The notes below the pieces were generated by a model. It worked only from the letters and a program-made list of their open reading frames with translations. It searched no databases and had not been told where the DNA came from. Positions 49,748 through 62,500 of a stretch of 64,000 bases of DNA are shown in pieces. The DNA is from Crotophaga sulcirostris. Its lineage: Eukaryota; Chordata; Aves; Cuculiformes; Crotophagidae. The number at the start of each line of letters is the position of its first letter. The stretch's first letter is position 1. The stretch is from positions 879,053-943,052 of the forward strand of contig VYZB01000122.1 in the NCBI GenBank assembly GCA_013397455.1. Reading direction: 5' to 3'. Both the position numbers and the translations under genes were made by a program.

Positions 49748-51547
49748 AAGGTAGAATTAGGGAAGGCAGGGAGTAGTCTTCTGTTTTCCCTGCCAGAAGA
49801 AGGAGTAACAAGTGTGAAAGAACCAGGCTAATTGCTCTTGGTGTTAGTGTAGTCCAGTTGAGTAAGAAAGTCTTTCAGTCTAAAGTGAGGAGGACAAAAG
49901 AACATCACTCTGCTCTAAGTACTTCAGAGTTTTCTGTGATAAATTTGGTTCATACTTGAATGTAGCCAATGAATAACTGTGTAAAATTTTTCTCAAAAAT
50001 CTTGATTTATTCATTCAGGTATCTCGTGGGAACATAAAGATTTGGGTGCAAAGCACAGGATTTCTTTCTTTTTGGAAAATTGCCCTTTAAAGTAGCATTC
50101 TGTTATCTGTAACAGCAGTAGATGCTAAAACTGGTAAGGAGATGTATTTCCTGACCATTTCTCCTGTCAGATTTTTTTTGGAATGTTCCTTGAGTTGTCC
50201 CTTCCAATTCTGTAGTCTTCATCTCCTGGGAGTGCAACATCTGGGAGATAAGATTTTCATATCTTTAAATTGAATCTGGCAAACTTAAACTCTGGATTTA
50301 ATTGAAGCCCCATTGGAACTCATATAATAAAAATAGTGTATTACACCGCTATTACTATGTCAGCACAGGATGAGGAAGAGATATAAAAATGTAAACCAAA
50401 GTGGGGTTTTTAAGATTTTTTTTTTTAGAAGCTTGAATTCAGCTAATTGTTGATTGTGGTTAACATTGGGTTTAGCAGTATAAATAAAGAGATCACTTCT
50501 CCTTCAGGCTTCAGATATTGTCATGGATGCCTGTTCCTTGACTGTCATCTAGTTCTTATATTTTGTGGTAAAAACTTGTATCTATCCAACTTGAATTGTG
50601 TTTCTGTCTTTGCAATAAGTTCTACCACAAGAGAGGTTATTCCCTGCAAAAGTTTTGTTTTACTGCAATATTTTTTAGAGGCTATAAACAGGGCATGATT
50701 TCTTACACTTACATGGCATATATACCTTCTGGTTTATTCAATACGAGAACTGAATTAATAAACAAACAAAGGAATCAAAACCCATGAAATGTTGTTTTCT
50801 TAAAAGCAAAGATTCTTTATAAAACATACAAGTACTCAGAAATATGTTAGAATTCTGACTGTTGATATACCGTGTTCCCTTGCTTCAAGGCACATTTGTT
50901 ATGTATTTTTCCCTGGGGTTAACTCAGGTTTAACATTCTTAAAATTATGAATTGGCAAGAGAATGCACAGACAGAGATGCAGTGTACATTTCTACAATAG
51001 ACATAAATCAAAGGTATCAATTGTAGGTGTTTGGAAAAAAAAGAAAAACAGATGTAGGGTCAGGTTATGCGAAAGCATTAGCAACTTGAAAGCCTTGAAG
51101 ATGCTGTAGTAACTTAATGGAAAAAAAATCTGTTGTTTACTACTTTACATTCATCTAAAAAGCTTAAAGTGATGGTCATGCTTGATTCCTTGAAGTTGAG
51201 TCATTAAGAAATCACCTTGAGGGCTTGGACAATTTGACCTTTTATACGGGGTTTTAATGTTGAGTTCTGCGCTATCACATAAGGAATGCTGGTATTCATC
51301 TTAAGGTATAGTGATAAACTCTGTGAATGACAACTGTCAGTCATATCACCATTTTGATGAGTCAGGCTTGACTGAAGCTTTTTTCAATCAAAAGCTAGTG
51401 CTGCTAAATAAGTATTGGTGTTGTAATCATCCGGCTTGAGTCATTACAAGTGTATTTTAAGAATTAGCTATGTAACAAGTTTTAGGATATGGATTTGGGA
51501 ATTTGGTTTGGCTTTGTTGTTTCTGTTTTCGACAAAATGGACAAAGC

Positions 51548-51629
51548 AGGGAAAGAGAAAGAAGGGAAGCAAGGAGGGAGGGAGGGTAAGAAAGAAAAAG
51601 AAAAGAAAGAGGAAGGAAGGAAGGAAGGG
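51548..51629. repeat. GGAA/GAAA purine microsatellite
   Basis: Over 80 bases are almost purely A and G on the plus strand, including runs of GGAG and a terminal (GGAA)4-like block. Open frames on both strands here (K/E/G-rich and L/S/P-rich) are composition artefacts. Confidence 0.9.
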
Positions 51630-52976
51630 CGATATGAACTGGAACAACCAGAAACCTTGGGCCAGTCACTGGTCTTCAGTTAAAATTTTGGAGTGCTTCC
51701 GTTCAGATGGCATTTAATTTACTTTTTCACACTGTTTTCAGATCTTAAAAACCCTAATTTTTGCCTTACTCAAAAAGATGTATGTAAAAACCAATCGTCC
51801 CCTTCCTTTGTCATTTTTCCTGGTTAAAAAAAGGAAGATACCTTTGCAGATTTCAGACTGTACCTCTGTGCATTAACTCACGTGAAATGAATGTTACATC
51901 CTATGTTCATTCTGGTTTGTGTTTCACAATTTATTCAGGTTGTTAAAGTTCCTGGAATTCATTGCTTGTCCTCCAGTTCTTCACATTATCACAGGACAAA
52001 AAGAATGACCTCTATGGGTGATTTCATTTTATTGTTGTTTTCTACGTGGGTTGATGATGGGAGCCCATGGGGCTGGGACACTAAAGCTTTAACAGTAAAG
52101 CTCTCTTCAAGGATGAAGCAGTAAAAAATGAGGGGATTTTTTCTTTTTTTTATAAATAAGGAAAATGGTTAGACTTGATGAGTTATAGCAATGAAATTGG
52201 TGAGCTGGAAAACTTCAATCAGGTGAGAGGGCTGCCTTCTCCAGTCGATTTTTGAAGCTGCTTGATGGAATATGTGTGTTTAAATAGAAACTGAAGCTGT
52301 AGAAGGAAGATTTTATTGAGTATATCATCTTTGTGTTATAAAAGAAACTCTTCTTGAAATTTAGAAGAACATTTGTCTCTAGGGAACCTTTGGAAAGTAA
52401 GAGGATTTTTTTAATAGAGAAAGTCTTTAGCAATATTAAAAAGGAAGCTGACTCTTTCAGCAGTCCCAATTTTGATTTTAGAAAATTATTAGCTCAATAA
52501 CTACCTGAGGCAGGAGCCCAAATTATTTTGCTGTATTCCAGAAAAGGATAATTACAGTATTTATTTCCAAATATGTTTGTTAGGAAAGAATTTGATTGAA
52601 TTTTATTAATTTCCCTACAAAGGTAGGGCCAAAACTAAGGTGATATGAACAGGTACGGTTGATACTGACCCCATACTTAAAAACCCTAAAGAAATAAAAT
52701 GGGTGATGACTAGACAATACTCAGTTGACTTCCATGTCATTTCATGATACACATAGCAATGGGAAAGACAGACCAGATCTAAAAGAAAATTAAAAAAAAA
52801 TAAATCCCAGAACAGTAATTAACTGGACAAAAGTTTGCTATTCTCTTTTTGCCATTCATAGAAAATACAATATTTCAAAGCCAAAATAGCTATGCTTCCT
52901 CACCTGATGAATTGACTGTCAAAACCTTTGTTTGTGTAGGACCAACAGTCATAGACCTTGGAGACAGAAGTGGAAT

Positions 52977-53305
52977 AATAGAATCATAGAATGGTTTGGG
53001 TTGGAAGGGCCCTCTAAAGGTCATCTTGTCTAACCCCTCTATAATAAGCAGGGTTGTCTTTCACTATATCAGATTGATTCAAGCTTCATTCAACCTGACT
53101 TTGAATGTTTCAAATGATGCGGCTTCCACAGCTTCTCTGGGTAACTCGTTCCAGTATTTCACCACTCTTATAGTAAAAATTTTCTTCGTTATAGCTAATT
53201 CAAATATACTCACTTTCAATTTAAAACCTTTGCCCCTTGTCCTGTCACTACAGGCCTTGGTAAACATTTTCTCTCTGTCTTTCTTATAAACCTCTTTTGT
53301 AAATG
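52977..53305 (-). mobile_element. CR1 LINE, 5'-truncated 3' end
   Basis: The low end reads AATAGAATCATAGAATGGTT, the antisense CR1 terminus with its 8-mers, then GGGTTGGAAGGGCCCTC of the 3' UTR. 53079-53305 is antisense to the ORF2 C-terminus. It belongs to a different, more divergent subfamily than the copies at 1688 and 55805. The flanking unique DNA shows no clear target duplication, as is usual for CR1. Confidence 0.93.
53079..53267 (-). pseudogene. CR1 ORF2 C-terminal remnant (frame still open)
   Basis: The minus-strand frame reads SDRTRGKGFKLK, then TIRVVKYWNELPREAVEAAS and FKVRLNEA before a stop. This is the last part of CR1 ORF2, downstream of the reverse transcriptase (the family reads RTRGxGFKLKxGRF...VVRHWNxLPREVV). 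About 62 codons survive without a stop. With no endonuclease or reverse transcriptase domain it has no function; it is a piece of a truncated retrocopy. Confidence 0.88.
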
Positions 53306-55804
53306 CAAGGGAATGTCTGGACTAAGTAGAAGGCAGTAGGATGGCAATGGCTTGGGAGAGCGGAACCATCCTGGACATGAGCGGTTGTTAAAATTAGTGG
53401 ATATTGATGCACAATTCAAATGTGCAAGAAGTCATTCAGACGTAAGAAGCAAAACCAGTATTACAAACTTGCATGCCCGTGGTAGTCAACTGAATAACAG
53501 TTGTACGTGTGAATGAGGATAACCCCCTGAACTGAATGTATTTCACCTTTTTCTGTTATGAACTGAAGACCTCAGCTTGTCATGGCATACCAGCACCCTC
53601 GCAGAGGCCCTGGTCAGCTTCCCTGACAGATAAGCCGTGTTGAATTCCATGTCTTTGCCATCCATTGTTATTTGAGCATTGAAGAGAAGCGTGTTCAATA
53701 GAGTTATATCCGCGTAACCTTCTTTCCAAAATTCTTGTGGGAAGTATGCTGTGCAAGAACAATGCTAGTGTTTAAAAAAGGAGAGTTTTCTGTTTACTCC
53801 CACCTGTGTAGATATTTAAATAACTAAGTTTTGTTTACATAGGAAAACTTTGTCAGTTGCTAAATATTGAGATGAGTGGAATCAGTGATTTCTTTTCCAG
53901 TAGTCAGGAAGAAATGGTTTATGGCAGTAATTTTCTGTACGTAGGGTTGTTCTTGCAACCGGGGCCATTATTTCCAAAGTTTGTCACAATTTACCTAACT
54001 ACTTGCCTTGTCACAGTGCTTGTGCGATGGGCATCAATTTAATGTGTCTTATTTTAGGAATGGTAATCTATTTTTATCAGGTTTTTCAAATGTATTGAAT
54101 TTATTGGCAAAAAGTGAGAAATGTACCAGCAAGCCAGGAAACTTGAGAGTTTTCCTGCTGAGCTTAATATAAGAGCAGTTCTCACTCCACAGGGGCATTT
54201 CGTTTTCTGCTAGCTAATGTCCACATAGTGGGCTTTTTTCATTTAGTAAGGAAGATATTTTTAAAATCTGCTCCAGAGCCCATTAACAATTGCAAGGAAG
54301 CTTTCGAGCTCATGCTAGAAGTAAAACACTTATTTAAGTGCTTTCTTGAATCTGAGCCTTACGTGCTGACCCCGGAAATACGGATTCTAATTTTACACCT
54401 GCAGGAGCTAGGATTGCAGGTGGAGGTTGCCATAATGTCTAAAAATAAATTAATGGTATTATAAATATGTCACATCTGTTACAGGAATAAGGAGTGAAGA
54501 CAGGGCTGCTTTGGAACATCCACTGCGATACTGGGTAATCTTACATGAAAAGTCACTGCAAAGGGCTTAGAATTTAGGAGACTCACTTCTCGGGTTATGA
54601 ACAGCCTGATAACTTCTGTAGTGCATCAATTACCTGTCATTCACAAAGAGTTTTTTTCCTGGTCAGTAAGAATTTGCTTGAAATAGTATGTAATAGTATT
54701 TCTTTTCCTGGAGAATATATTTAATTGGAGTATCTTTAAAACCTGCAATAGGGAATTTCTTATTTCTTCTTTAAGTGCCTTTTTTAAACACCTTTAATGT
54801 TACATAATAGCAGTTTTAAGTTTCATATTGTTATCTGGCCTTGAGCCATAGACTTGGCTAGTTCTTACTTGCAATACTGTTCCCTCCTGGTTGTATTTAA
54901 TTTCTGTAAATTAAAAAATAAATGCTTCCCCCACCCCCCTTCTGTGCTTCTCTAAAAAGGTTTCTATGTGGGGTGGGAGGACTGTTTCCTCCTGGTAAGA
55001 GAAAGCTGCAAGATACAAAGCCTCTTCATATCTTCATGTAAGAAGACTTTCACAGATCTCTTTCAGTTAGAATTATCTCAACTGTTACTTTTAATTATAG
55101 AATATATATTTTTCAAACACAAATCTAGTGATTTTTCTCTTACACAGTCTCCTAAATTGCAGGAGCGTGGCCATAATTAACTTGAAGGGGGATAAAATTA
55201 ATGAATGGTGTTTTCAATAACACTTTTTCTAATTTAATTTAAAAAATAATTTTATCCTAAAAGATATTTCAGAAGCCTGTGTAAACATCGCCCCATGTGC
55301 TGATTTCCTAGTACATACCATCCTGTTTTAAAGCAATGGAGTTAAAGATATCGTACTTGAAATGTCTTCCAGCCTGTTGTTTCTTATCTCATGACAGGCC
55401 ACTCTATTGTCTGAAATCCCTTTGGGCTCCTAGTAATGGCAACAGACAATATTCTTGGATTGTTGATCATTGAGATGCCAATGTGGAATACAGTTAGAGC
55501 ACTTTACCATACCTTAAATCCCAATAAAGCCAATTGAAATTAACTATGTGTTAAAATGCTTTGCAGCAACAAGACTAAAGAAATAGAAGCAGGCTGTCAG
55601 AATGCTTTTAAAGTTTCAATGATCTGAACAAAACATTGCAAAAGCAATTTAAATTCTTCCCTTTCTCTTCAGTTTCACTGTGAGGTTCGGCAATACATAC
55701 CTGAGTTCAAAAGTAACCAGCATTTCTTTTCCTTTATTTCCCTGTTAGCGTAGAACGTGGGGGCTGGTTTCCTGGCTAGCAGCTTGTGTTTTTCTAATAA
55801 ATAT
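53306..55804. other. Unique AT-rich DNA, no gene seen
   Basis: No repeat or exon is recognised. The 78-codon frame at 54228-54464 resembles no family I know. 55420-55620 is free of simple repeats and may be a conserved non-coding element, which is untestable here. Confidence 0.5.
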
Positions 55805-56215
55805 AGAATCACAGTATCACAGTGTAACCAGGTTGGAAGAGACCTCTGAGATCATCAAGTCCAACCTATAAGCCAACACTAACACCATCTCATCACCTAA
55901 ACCATGGCACTCAGTGCCTCATCCAATCTTCCCTTAAACACATCCAGGGTCGGCGACTCCACCACCTCCCTGGGCAGCGCATTCCAGTGGCCAATCACCC
56001 TTTCAGTGAAGAACTTCTTCCTAACATCAAGTCTAAACCTCCCCTGACGAAGTTTAAGTCCGTGCCCTCTAGTTCTGTCACTGGTCACCTGTGAGAGGAG
56101 ACCAACGCCCGCTTGACTACAACCTCCTTTTAGGTAGTTGTAGAGAGCAATAAGGTCACCCCTGAGCCTCCTCTTCTCCAGACTAAACAGCCCCAGCTCC
56201 CTCAGTCGCTCCTCG
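55805..56215 (-). mobile_element. Young CR1 LINE, 5'-truncated 3' end (about 410 bp)
   Basis: The minus strand runs from GAGGAGCGACTGAGGGAGCT at the high end through the whole C-terminal part of ORF2, a TAG stop, the 3' UTR (GGTTGGACTTGATGATCTCA) and the terminal 8-mers ending at 55805. It is nearly colinear with the 1688-1867 copy, and its frame is unbroken, so it is among the younger insertions in the window. Its 5' breakpoint at 56215 abuts the 3' terminus of another CR1. Confidence 0.96.
55897..56214 (-). pseudogene. CR1 ORF2 C-terminal remnant, 105 open codons
   Basis: From 56214 the frame reads [20 protein letters not shown], then [49 protein letters not shown] and [13 protein letters not shown] before TAG. 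This is the conserved end of CR1 ORF2, the region after the reverse transcriptase that is presumably involved in 3'-end recognition. It has no stop or frameshift over 105 codons, but it lacks the endonuclease and reverse-transcriptase domains and any start, so it is not a functional gene. Confidence 0.92.
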
Positions 56216-56297
56216 AATCATAGAATGAATTAGGCTGGAAGGAACCTTAAAGACATCTAGTTTTAACCCCCCTACCATGGAAAGGGACACCTCCCAG
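56216..56297 (-). mobile_element. CR1 LINE 3'-UTR piece
   Basis: The plus strand reads AATCATAGAATGAATTAGGC, then GGAAGGAACCTTAAAGACAT and AACCCCCCTACCATGG, the antisense CR1 3' UTR. It is cut at CACCTCCCA, directly next to a further CR1 terminus. Confidence 0.9.
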
Positions 56298-56350
56298 ATA
56301 GAATCATTGAATAATTTGGGTTGGAAGGGACCTTAAAGATCATCTGGTTC
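56298..56350 (-). mobile_element. CR1 LINE 3'-UTR piece
   Basis: The plus strand reads ATAGAATCATTGAATAATTT, then GGGTTGGAAGGGACCTTAAA and GATCATCTGG, the antisense CR1 terminus. It is truncated at the start of a TG/TA microsatellite. Confidence 0.9.
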
Positions 56351-56412
56351 TGTGTGTACATATATGTGTATGTGTGTATGTATATATATATCTATGTATG
56401 TGTGTGTAGTTC
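56351..56412. repeat. TG/TA dinucleotide microsatellite
   Basis: Alternating TGTG, TATG and TATATA units follow directly after the third CR1 terminus. Polymorphic length is likely. Confidence 0.9.
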
Positions 56413-59400
56413 CACACATACTACACATCTTGGTATCTTCTAGCAAGGATAACTGATAACTGTTGTGGTGCAAGAAATGGTCAAAGTGTTGCTGGTCCAA
56501 GTACGTTTTTCCCTTCAGTGAAAATGCCTCTGTACAGTCTGTCATCTTTCTGGATTTTTGTGGGGCAGTGCGGATGCATTAGCTAAGTAAGGTGACAATA
56601 GCTAGGGGAAAGAGAATCTGTGCACAGAGGGTTCTTATTTGATTTTCAGTTTTGGAGAAATTGCAGTGGTGACTGACATGGTGAACTAATTTTTGTACAT
56701 GTGTAAGCGTGTACTGTCGCCTCTTTTCTCTCTTTTGATGGAAAGAGTGAAGTAATACACAAGATAATACATAATGTGGAAAGCTAATACACCAGACTAG
56801 GATTCAGCATTTCCTGAATTATTTAGGTCTTGTTACCTAGGTAGAAAATGGCAAAAGTAATACTTTCTCACCTAATATGTGGTGAAGTATTTCCATGATT
56901 TAGGAGTTTCAATATCCCAAACTGCAACCTAACATTGAATTATAAGCCTTTTACATAGACACCATTGTATATGATTGATTGTACATCAGAAGGAGCGAAT
57001 ACCAACCATCTGTTATGAAGGAGAATGAAGTAGAAGACATTTGAGTGAAAAATATTTTGCCAGTGCTGAATTTGAACTAAGATTTTCTCTTGCCACTTTG
57101 AAGTTAATGCTAAGAGCATAATTAGTTTTGATTATGCCTTTTTTAAAAATTATTTTTGTTATTTTTTATTGTCCCCTCGTTTGCAGTCTCTATTTCGGAT
57201 GCTGTCTTCTGCCTGGCTGGTATGACTTCCTGCAGCAGCAAGGGTTAATTTGAGCTAATATATTTGATGCAATTTAAGACTATCTGATCTGGTCAAGATA
57301 CAGTACAAGTAAAACTTCCTCACTTTCTGATCACTTGCGAGTTGAGTGCCCTTGCAGTTCTCTACCTGAATGCTTCAAATGTAATGAATGAATATTAATG
57401 AAAGCTTCTAATGAATTTAGACCATAGAATGTGTTTAATCATTAGATTATATCTTCGAAAAAACTACAGTTAGAACAATGAGAGAATTCTGTGCTGAAAC
57501 TTGATCCTAAATTTATGTGCATTAGGTTAATTTCTTATTATGTTTGAAGATCATTAGGTTTCATAGAACATGTATTCTGCAGTAGGACTGTGTTTTTGTA
57601 AAGGATTTGTTGAGAAGTGTCAACAAAGTTCCTTTCCACTAAAATTAAAATTAGTTTTATTGCAATTGTTAACATTCAGCTGTAGTTGCTTTTTAAAGAG
57701 AAAAATAGCTGTGATGAATTTATAACCATATTAAAAAGGTGGTTTATAATTTATGTGGTAAATGAAATCTGGCTCCTCACAAAAGGAAATGAAAATGCTG
57801 ACTTTGTGCCAATTCCTACCATCTTTATTCACAAGGTCTTATACCTTATTGCACATTAAAGCTCTAGCAGAGAGACTTGGACTACTTGCCTAGAAAAGCA
57901 ATTACCTTTATAAAAGAAGATGACAGAGTCTTTTCTTAAATAAACATGAATAATCCTTCCACCAGTTCAGAAAGCTGAACGTACAGGTGCCATCTTATCC
58001 TGGCATGACAGTTAGTTAAAAAGACCCTTTTTCATTCACCGTTTCAAAGGGCTGGATTAAGCTACAGTTATTTTCATATTTCTTGCTCTTTATTCCTGGA
58101 TTGGATTCATAGGTAAGTAATAGGTATTACAACAATTTAGGATGAACTTTCTAATTTTTGCATGAACAGATCAGTAAAATAGTCTTTTCAAATAAGATAA
58201 GCCTTTGCAATTACTGTTGTAATTAAAGTTTCATGAAAGCAAAAGGACTTTTTGGGATACTTTTCAGTGCAGACATTTTGTTCCAACCAAAAATAATATC
58301 CATATTTGATGGACAGTAAGAGAAACTAGGTAAATTCACAATAGGTTATATTCTAGATTTAGTACACACTTCATGTGTATCCTGTTTCTGGTTTGGCAAA
58401 ATCTCTCAGACTTTCATATCCTATTAATTGAGTTATTTTCATTGTCTTACATTGATTCATCGCTATTGATTCATCTCAGCTATTAAGATTTTCATATTAG
58501 GCAGAGGAGGATCCAAAGCAAAGCACTTATTCTTCCAACTATGATATTTTTAATTTCTGTTTTTCTCTGAAAGGAAAGATTAAATGGCAAGATTTTAAAC
58601 CCCTCATATTTTTGTTGTTCTGCACTATGACAAACAAGAAATGAGCCAAATTTCCCAGAGTTTCACAAACTATTGTATCCTCCATAGCATGATATATTGT
58701 CTTTAGATAACAGGATGGTCTTACCTGAATTCAATTGGCCAAATTTACACTGGAGCAATTTCTTTTTCAAAAAAATATTTTTAACTGAAACTGTGACTGA
58801 CCCATATGGTTCCCGGGGTTCTGCAAAAGGATGTCCTGAACACAAGAAAGCAACAGCTAGGGCACAACTTGCAATATAAAAAATCCAATCATACATACAG
58901 ATGTCTTGTCATGGTTGGCATTTCCCAGTCTCATTAGAAATTGTGTTGGGGAAAGACAGTCTTTTCAGGTTCCTTAAGACTTCAACCTGTTTCCCTCAAA
59001 GCTTAAGATCTGCCAGGCACAAATCTGAATTCAGAGCTAGGCACTGCCTGCGCTTGGCTATACCATCAGCACTGGGCACCTCTGCAAATCTGGCCGTGCC
59101 TAGGAGAATGACAGCATTACAAACTAGTGGGCAACCTGCCATAGCCACTTGAGTTGATCCTGCTTGGATTATAAACAGTCAGTCAGTTAGTTGTCACCAG
59201 CCTGGTCTGATGTGAGCTCAGGGTGACAGTCCAAGTCACAGAAGCAAGGCCAGGATGGGTAAGCTTACTGACACCAAGGCTAAAACCTTTATGGATTCCT
59301 GGACACATAAATTTTAAAAGGACCTAAGACCTTCTCTGTGAAAATCTCCTTTCATTTTCCATATGAGTTCATGTTAACTTCCTCAGCAGACTTTAAATTT

Positions 59401-60289
59401 CTAGGTAGATACCTGATCTTTAAACACAAGAAAAAATATTTGTATTTTTGGTAATACCCATTTCTTCAGCGTGAGACTTTAAAAAGTAGTCTTCCTTGGT
59501 ACTGTAGGTTTATTCTTCCTATCCCAACTTGCCTTGTTACCTGAATCCCATTTATGAGCTCCTTCTCCCCCATCCTGTTCTGCCTGTCCTTTATCCTTTT
59601 AGATGTAAAGGAGGATTACCTGTGAGGATCTCAATGTCCTATACAGCAATCTGAAAACTCATAAAGCATATGAAAGTGTTTTCATTGAAATCACAACTAT
59701 AGTTTATAGTTTTTGAATGTGCTGCCCAACACTCCTGTCTGCAAGGACTTCAGGTGAGCATCAGAAAATACAGAATCAGAAAAATAGAGACATCATGGTC
59801 AAATTTAGTTTTCAGTGGAAAAACTCCTTTCTTGTGGGTCAGTATGTCAAACCACCTTGTTTTCAGTCATATCTTAAGCTGTACATCCGAGAGAATTTTA
59901 AAATAACCTGATGCTCCCCAAACGTGAACTGGCCAACTTGGGTAGCATGGTGAGTTACACAGATGAACAGATGTAGAAGACATTGGGCCAATTATAAAGA
60001 CCCATAGTGGTGGGTCACTATGTCACATGCTGCTCTTTCTTCTTTTCCTTTACTGTTTCTTTCGTAATTTAAAGGGAAAATGTGTCCATTTATTCCATAA
60101 CATCAGCTTTTATAGATTTTTACAACCATTCTATTTCACCCTGAAATTGTCCCTGAAGGGAGAATTCTCACCACAGTTCTTTGCCTGGGGTAGCCTCAAT
60201 GCATTAACCTCAGAGGGCTCTGAAAGCTGTAGCATATTTCTGATCACAAGAATTACGCAGACCTGAAAATTAATTTCAGTTAGCACCAA
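56413..60289. other. Unique AT-rich DNA, no gene seen
   Basis: No repeat family, RNA gene or exon is recognised. 57340-57720 is rich in ATTA/TAAT words. Open frames are short and unrecognised. Confidence 0.5.
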
Positions 60290-62500
60290 GGCCAGAATGG
60301 CAGTCCTTTACTTGTCCTACGGCACGGTGTCACGCCTGGGCTCTGGGGTCAGGGAGCATCAGGAGCAGGGCTGCTCCCTAAAGGTTAGCAAGCCAAGGGT
60401 GGCTGCAGCACTGCAAAGGCAATGCCCTCACGCTGGGTGCAACCTCGTGGTGCCTGACCCCAGCAAGCAGAGCAGTGACAGCAAGAGGTCTTCCTGGCAG
60501 TCCAGGCAGGACTAGGAACTGAGGCCTGAAGGCCCCTGCTTGAGTTTAAATGGAACCTCTGGAGAGAGGGTGTGGGTGGAGACTCCAGGTGAGACTGGCC
60601 CTCAGGGCACTGACATCTGGAAGCCAATGAGCTTTTTTTAAGGCAATTCACTATGCTTGCTATAGCTCCCCATATTCATCTTTTGAGTTCAGAGATGGCA
60701 GAAATATCTGCTAGAAGCAGGAGAAAAAAGTACTTGAAAGGCAATTACTCTTCAGCTCAGAAGAGGGAGACAGAGTCCCTTAAGCAAATAACTTCTTTTC
60801 TGGGTTGGAGTCGACTAAATTCAGCTGGTTTTAGAAGAGCATAAACCAGGGCTGTTTTCGAAAGAACATAGGTGGAGTGTTTTGTATAAGGTCATTAGGC
60901 AGCCAATCTGGGCTAGACACCCACTGAAATGGGTCTCATAACCTGAATATCACTGTGTTTTTACTGTGCCAGTGTATTATGGAGAATGTGTTGACCTGAA
61001 GCATCTTCCTTTGTGCCACTATCAAGGCTGTTTAAGCTGATTGTATCTAGCTGTCAACCTGAGCTCCATCTCCAGCAGTAGCTGGTGTACCTGCTTTTGG
61101 CCCCCTGAGCATGTACGCTGCGGGATGTGGGTGCAACCCCCCAAAACCACAGAATGGATGTCTAGGATTTGTCACTGTTGGCCAACTTTTGTTCTGTCTG
61201 GTATGACAGAGCGTGTTCTTTGTTACCCTTGCCTTGAAAGTCATCTACCAGGGCCTTGGCGGCCTCTGCGTGCTAAAGCCTCCCCTGTACCAGCCGCAGT
61301 CTCCATCTGAGCACCTGTTACTGACTCCACTCAGAAGGAATGTTGACAGACCTGCCACTGAAGATTTGTCCATGCAGAAACATACCTTTCAGTTCTATGC
61401 CTCTGACCAGGAAAAAGACTAACCCAATGCCCACCCCATTTTCTGCATTTAGCTCTGGATTCTATATGTCCCATTAAGTAGTCTTCATAGACAGTCTATT
61501 AGGCTTCTCTTTAGAAAATATTCCCCATTGGAGGTTGTAATCAGCTGTTGTATCCTTGTGCCTATTAACTTGGCTCAACAGCCAAGGTCCTGTGGGAGCT
61601 GGCTTTCCCTTTCTGCCAGCCATTGTCTTCAAATTAAAAACACTAATCGGACTGATATGTTTTCTTCCTTTGATCATTTATTGCACAAGATTTAAAACAG
61701 TGTTTTGGCTTAGTAGCCCAAGAGCAGACTCCACAGGATCTGGAACCGAATTCTTCATCATCCTTCCCACCCCGTAATCCAGTAAATATGACTTTTGCCA
61801 TCCCTAGCACAAGGCTAGAGGCTTGGTGGAGAGCTGGCAGCGCAGGGTCTCAGGATGGATCTGGCCCTGCCTTGGTGGGAGCTGGTTTTAGCCATGGCAG
61901 CAATTGCCTGGTGGCCATGTGCTTGTGGCCTCCCTGCACTGGATTCTCTCTGAGAACACCTGGGGGCTGGTAACCCTGTGCAGTCACTGCAGGACAAACG
62001 GCCCCTCCAGGGTAATAGGACTGGAGAGGGCAGTGAGCGGCTCCCAGACTTTACCTGGGAAGCAGGAAGAAGGAGGCAGGCTGTGGTAAGAAAAGGTATA
62101 ATAGCCCCAAGCAGATCCCGAGACTGAGGAAGAGACCCCTGCTGTGAAAGTTGTACTGCTCTCAGCAAGTACCTCAGGATGCCCATAACTGGTGTGTCTC
62201 TCTCCGCATTCATGCTGAAGACTGAAACTGTCTACGTTAGGATGCAGAAGAACATCAGAAGGTTGAACACAGTCCTAGAGAAAAGCAGTATGGTTTCTTT
62301 AGACTGTTAAGACTGTTAAAACGTTAAATGAACTAACAACATTTTGAGTGTAACTCCCCCTACTATAGCATGTCCAGCTGCACTAGCTGGGGACATAGAA
62401 GGTGACATCCAGCCAAGGCAGAGAAGGGCTGGCACTACAGCAGGTTCCTAATGCAACCTGATTTTGCCTGTCAGGACCCCCCTCAAATGGAGAGGGATGA
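60290..62500. other. GC-richer block of unknown nature
   Basis: Composition shifts towards GC with several CpGs and long mixed-base stretches, unlike the rest of the right half. Overlapping open frames of up to 132 codons exist on both strands (for example 60385-60651 minus, 61041-61310 plus, 61815-62213 minus). None has a motif I recognise, and the lack of stops follows from composition. It could be an old ERV interior, another repeat absent from my memory, or an untranslated or regulatory part of a gene. Confidence 0.35.

Larger units (their letters stand above)
47751..52976. other. Unique DNA, no gene supported
   Basis: AT-rich sequence with a 42-bp tandem duplication (49666-49747) and a purine microsatellite (51548-51629). 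A very weak CR1-3'-end-like wording at 50190-50215 is too short to call. No exon or RNA gene is recognised. Confidence 0.5.

Noticed and set aside
50190..50215. CR1-3'-end-like wording (TTGTCCCTTCCAATTCTGTAG)
   Set aside because: Too short and no second landmark; could be chance.
51436..51717. Lys/Gly/Glu-rich and Leu/Ser/Pro-rich frames on opposite strands
   Set aside because: Both are translations of the GGAA/GAAA microsatellite.
61815..62213. Minus-strand 132-codon frame
   Set aside because: Proline/serine-rich reading of a GC-rich block that is also open on the plus strand. No recognisable domain.
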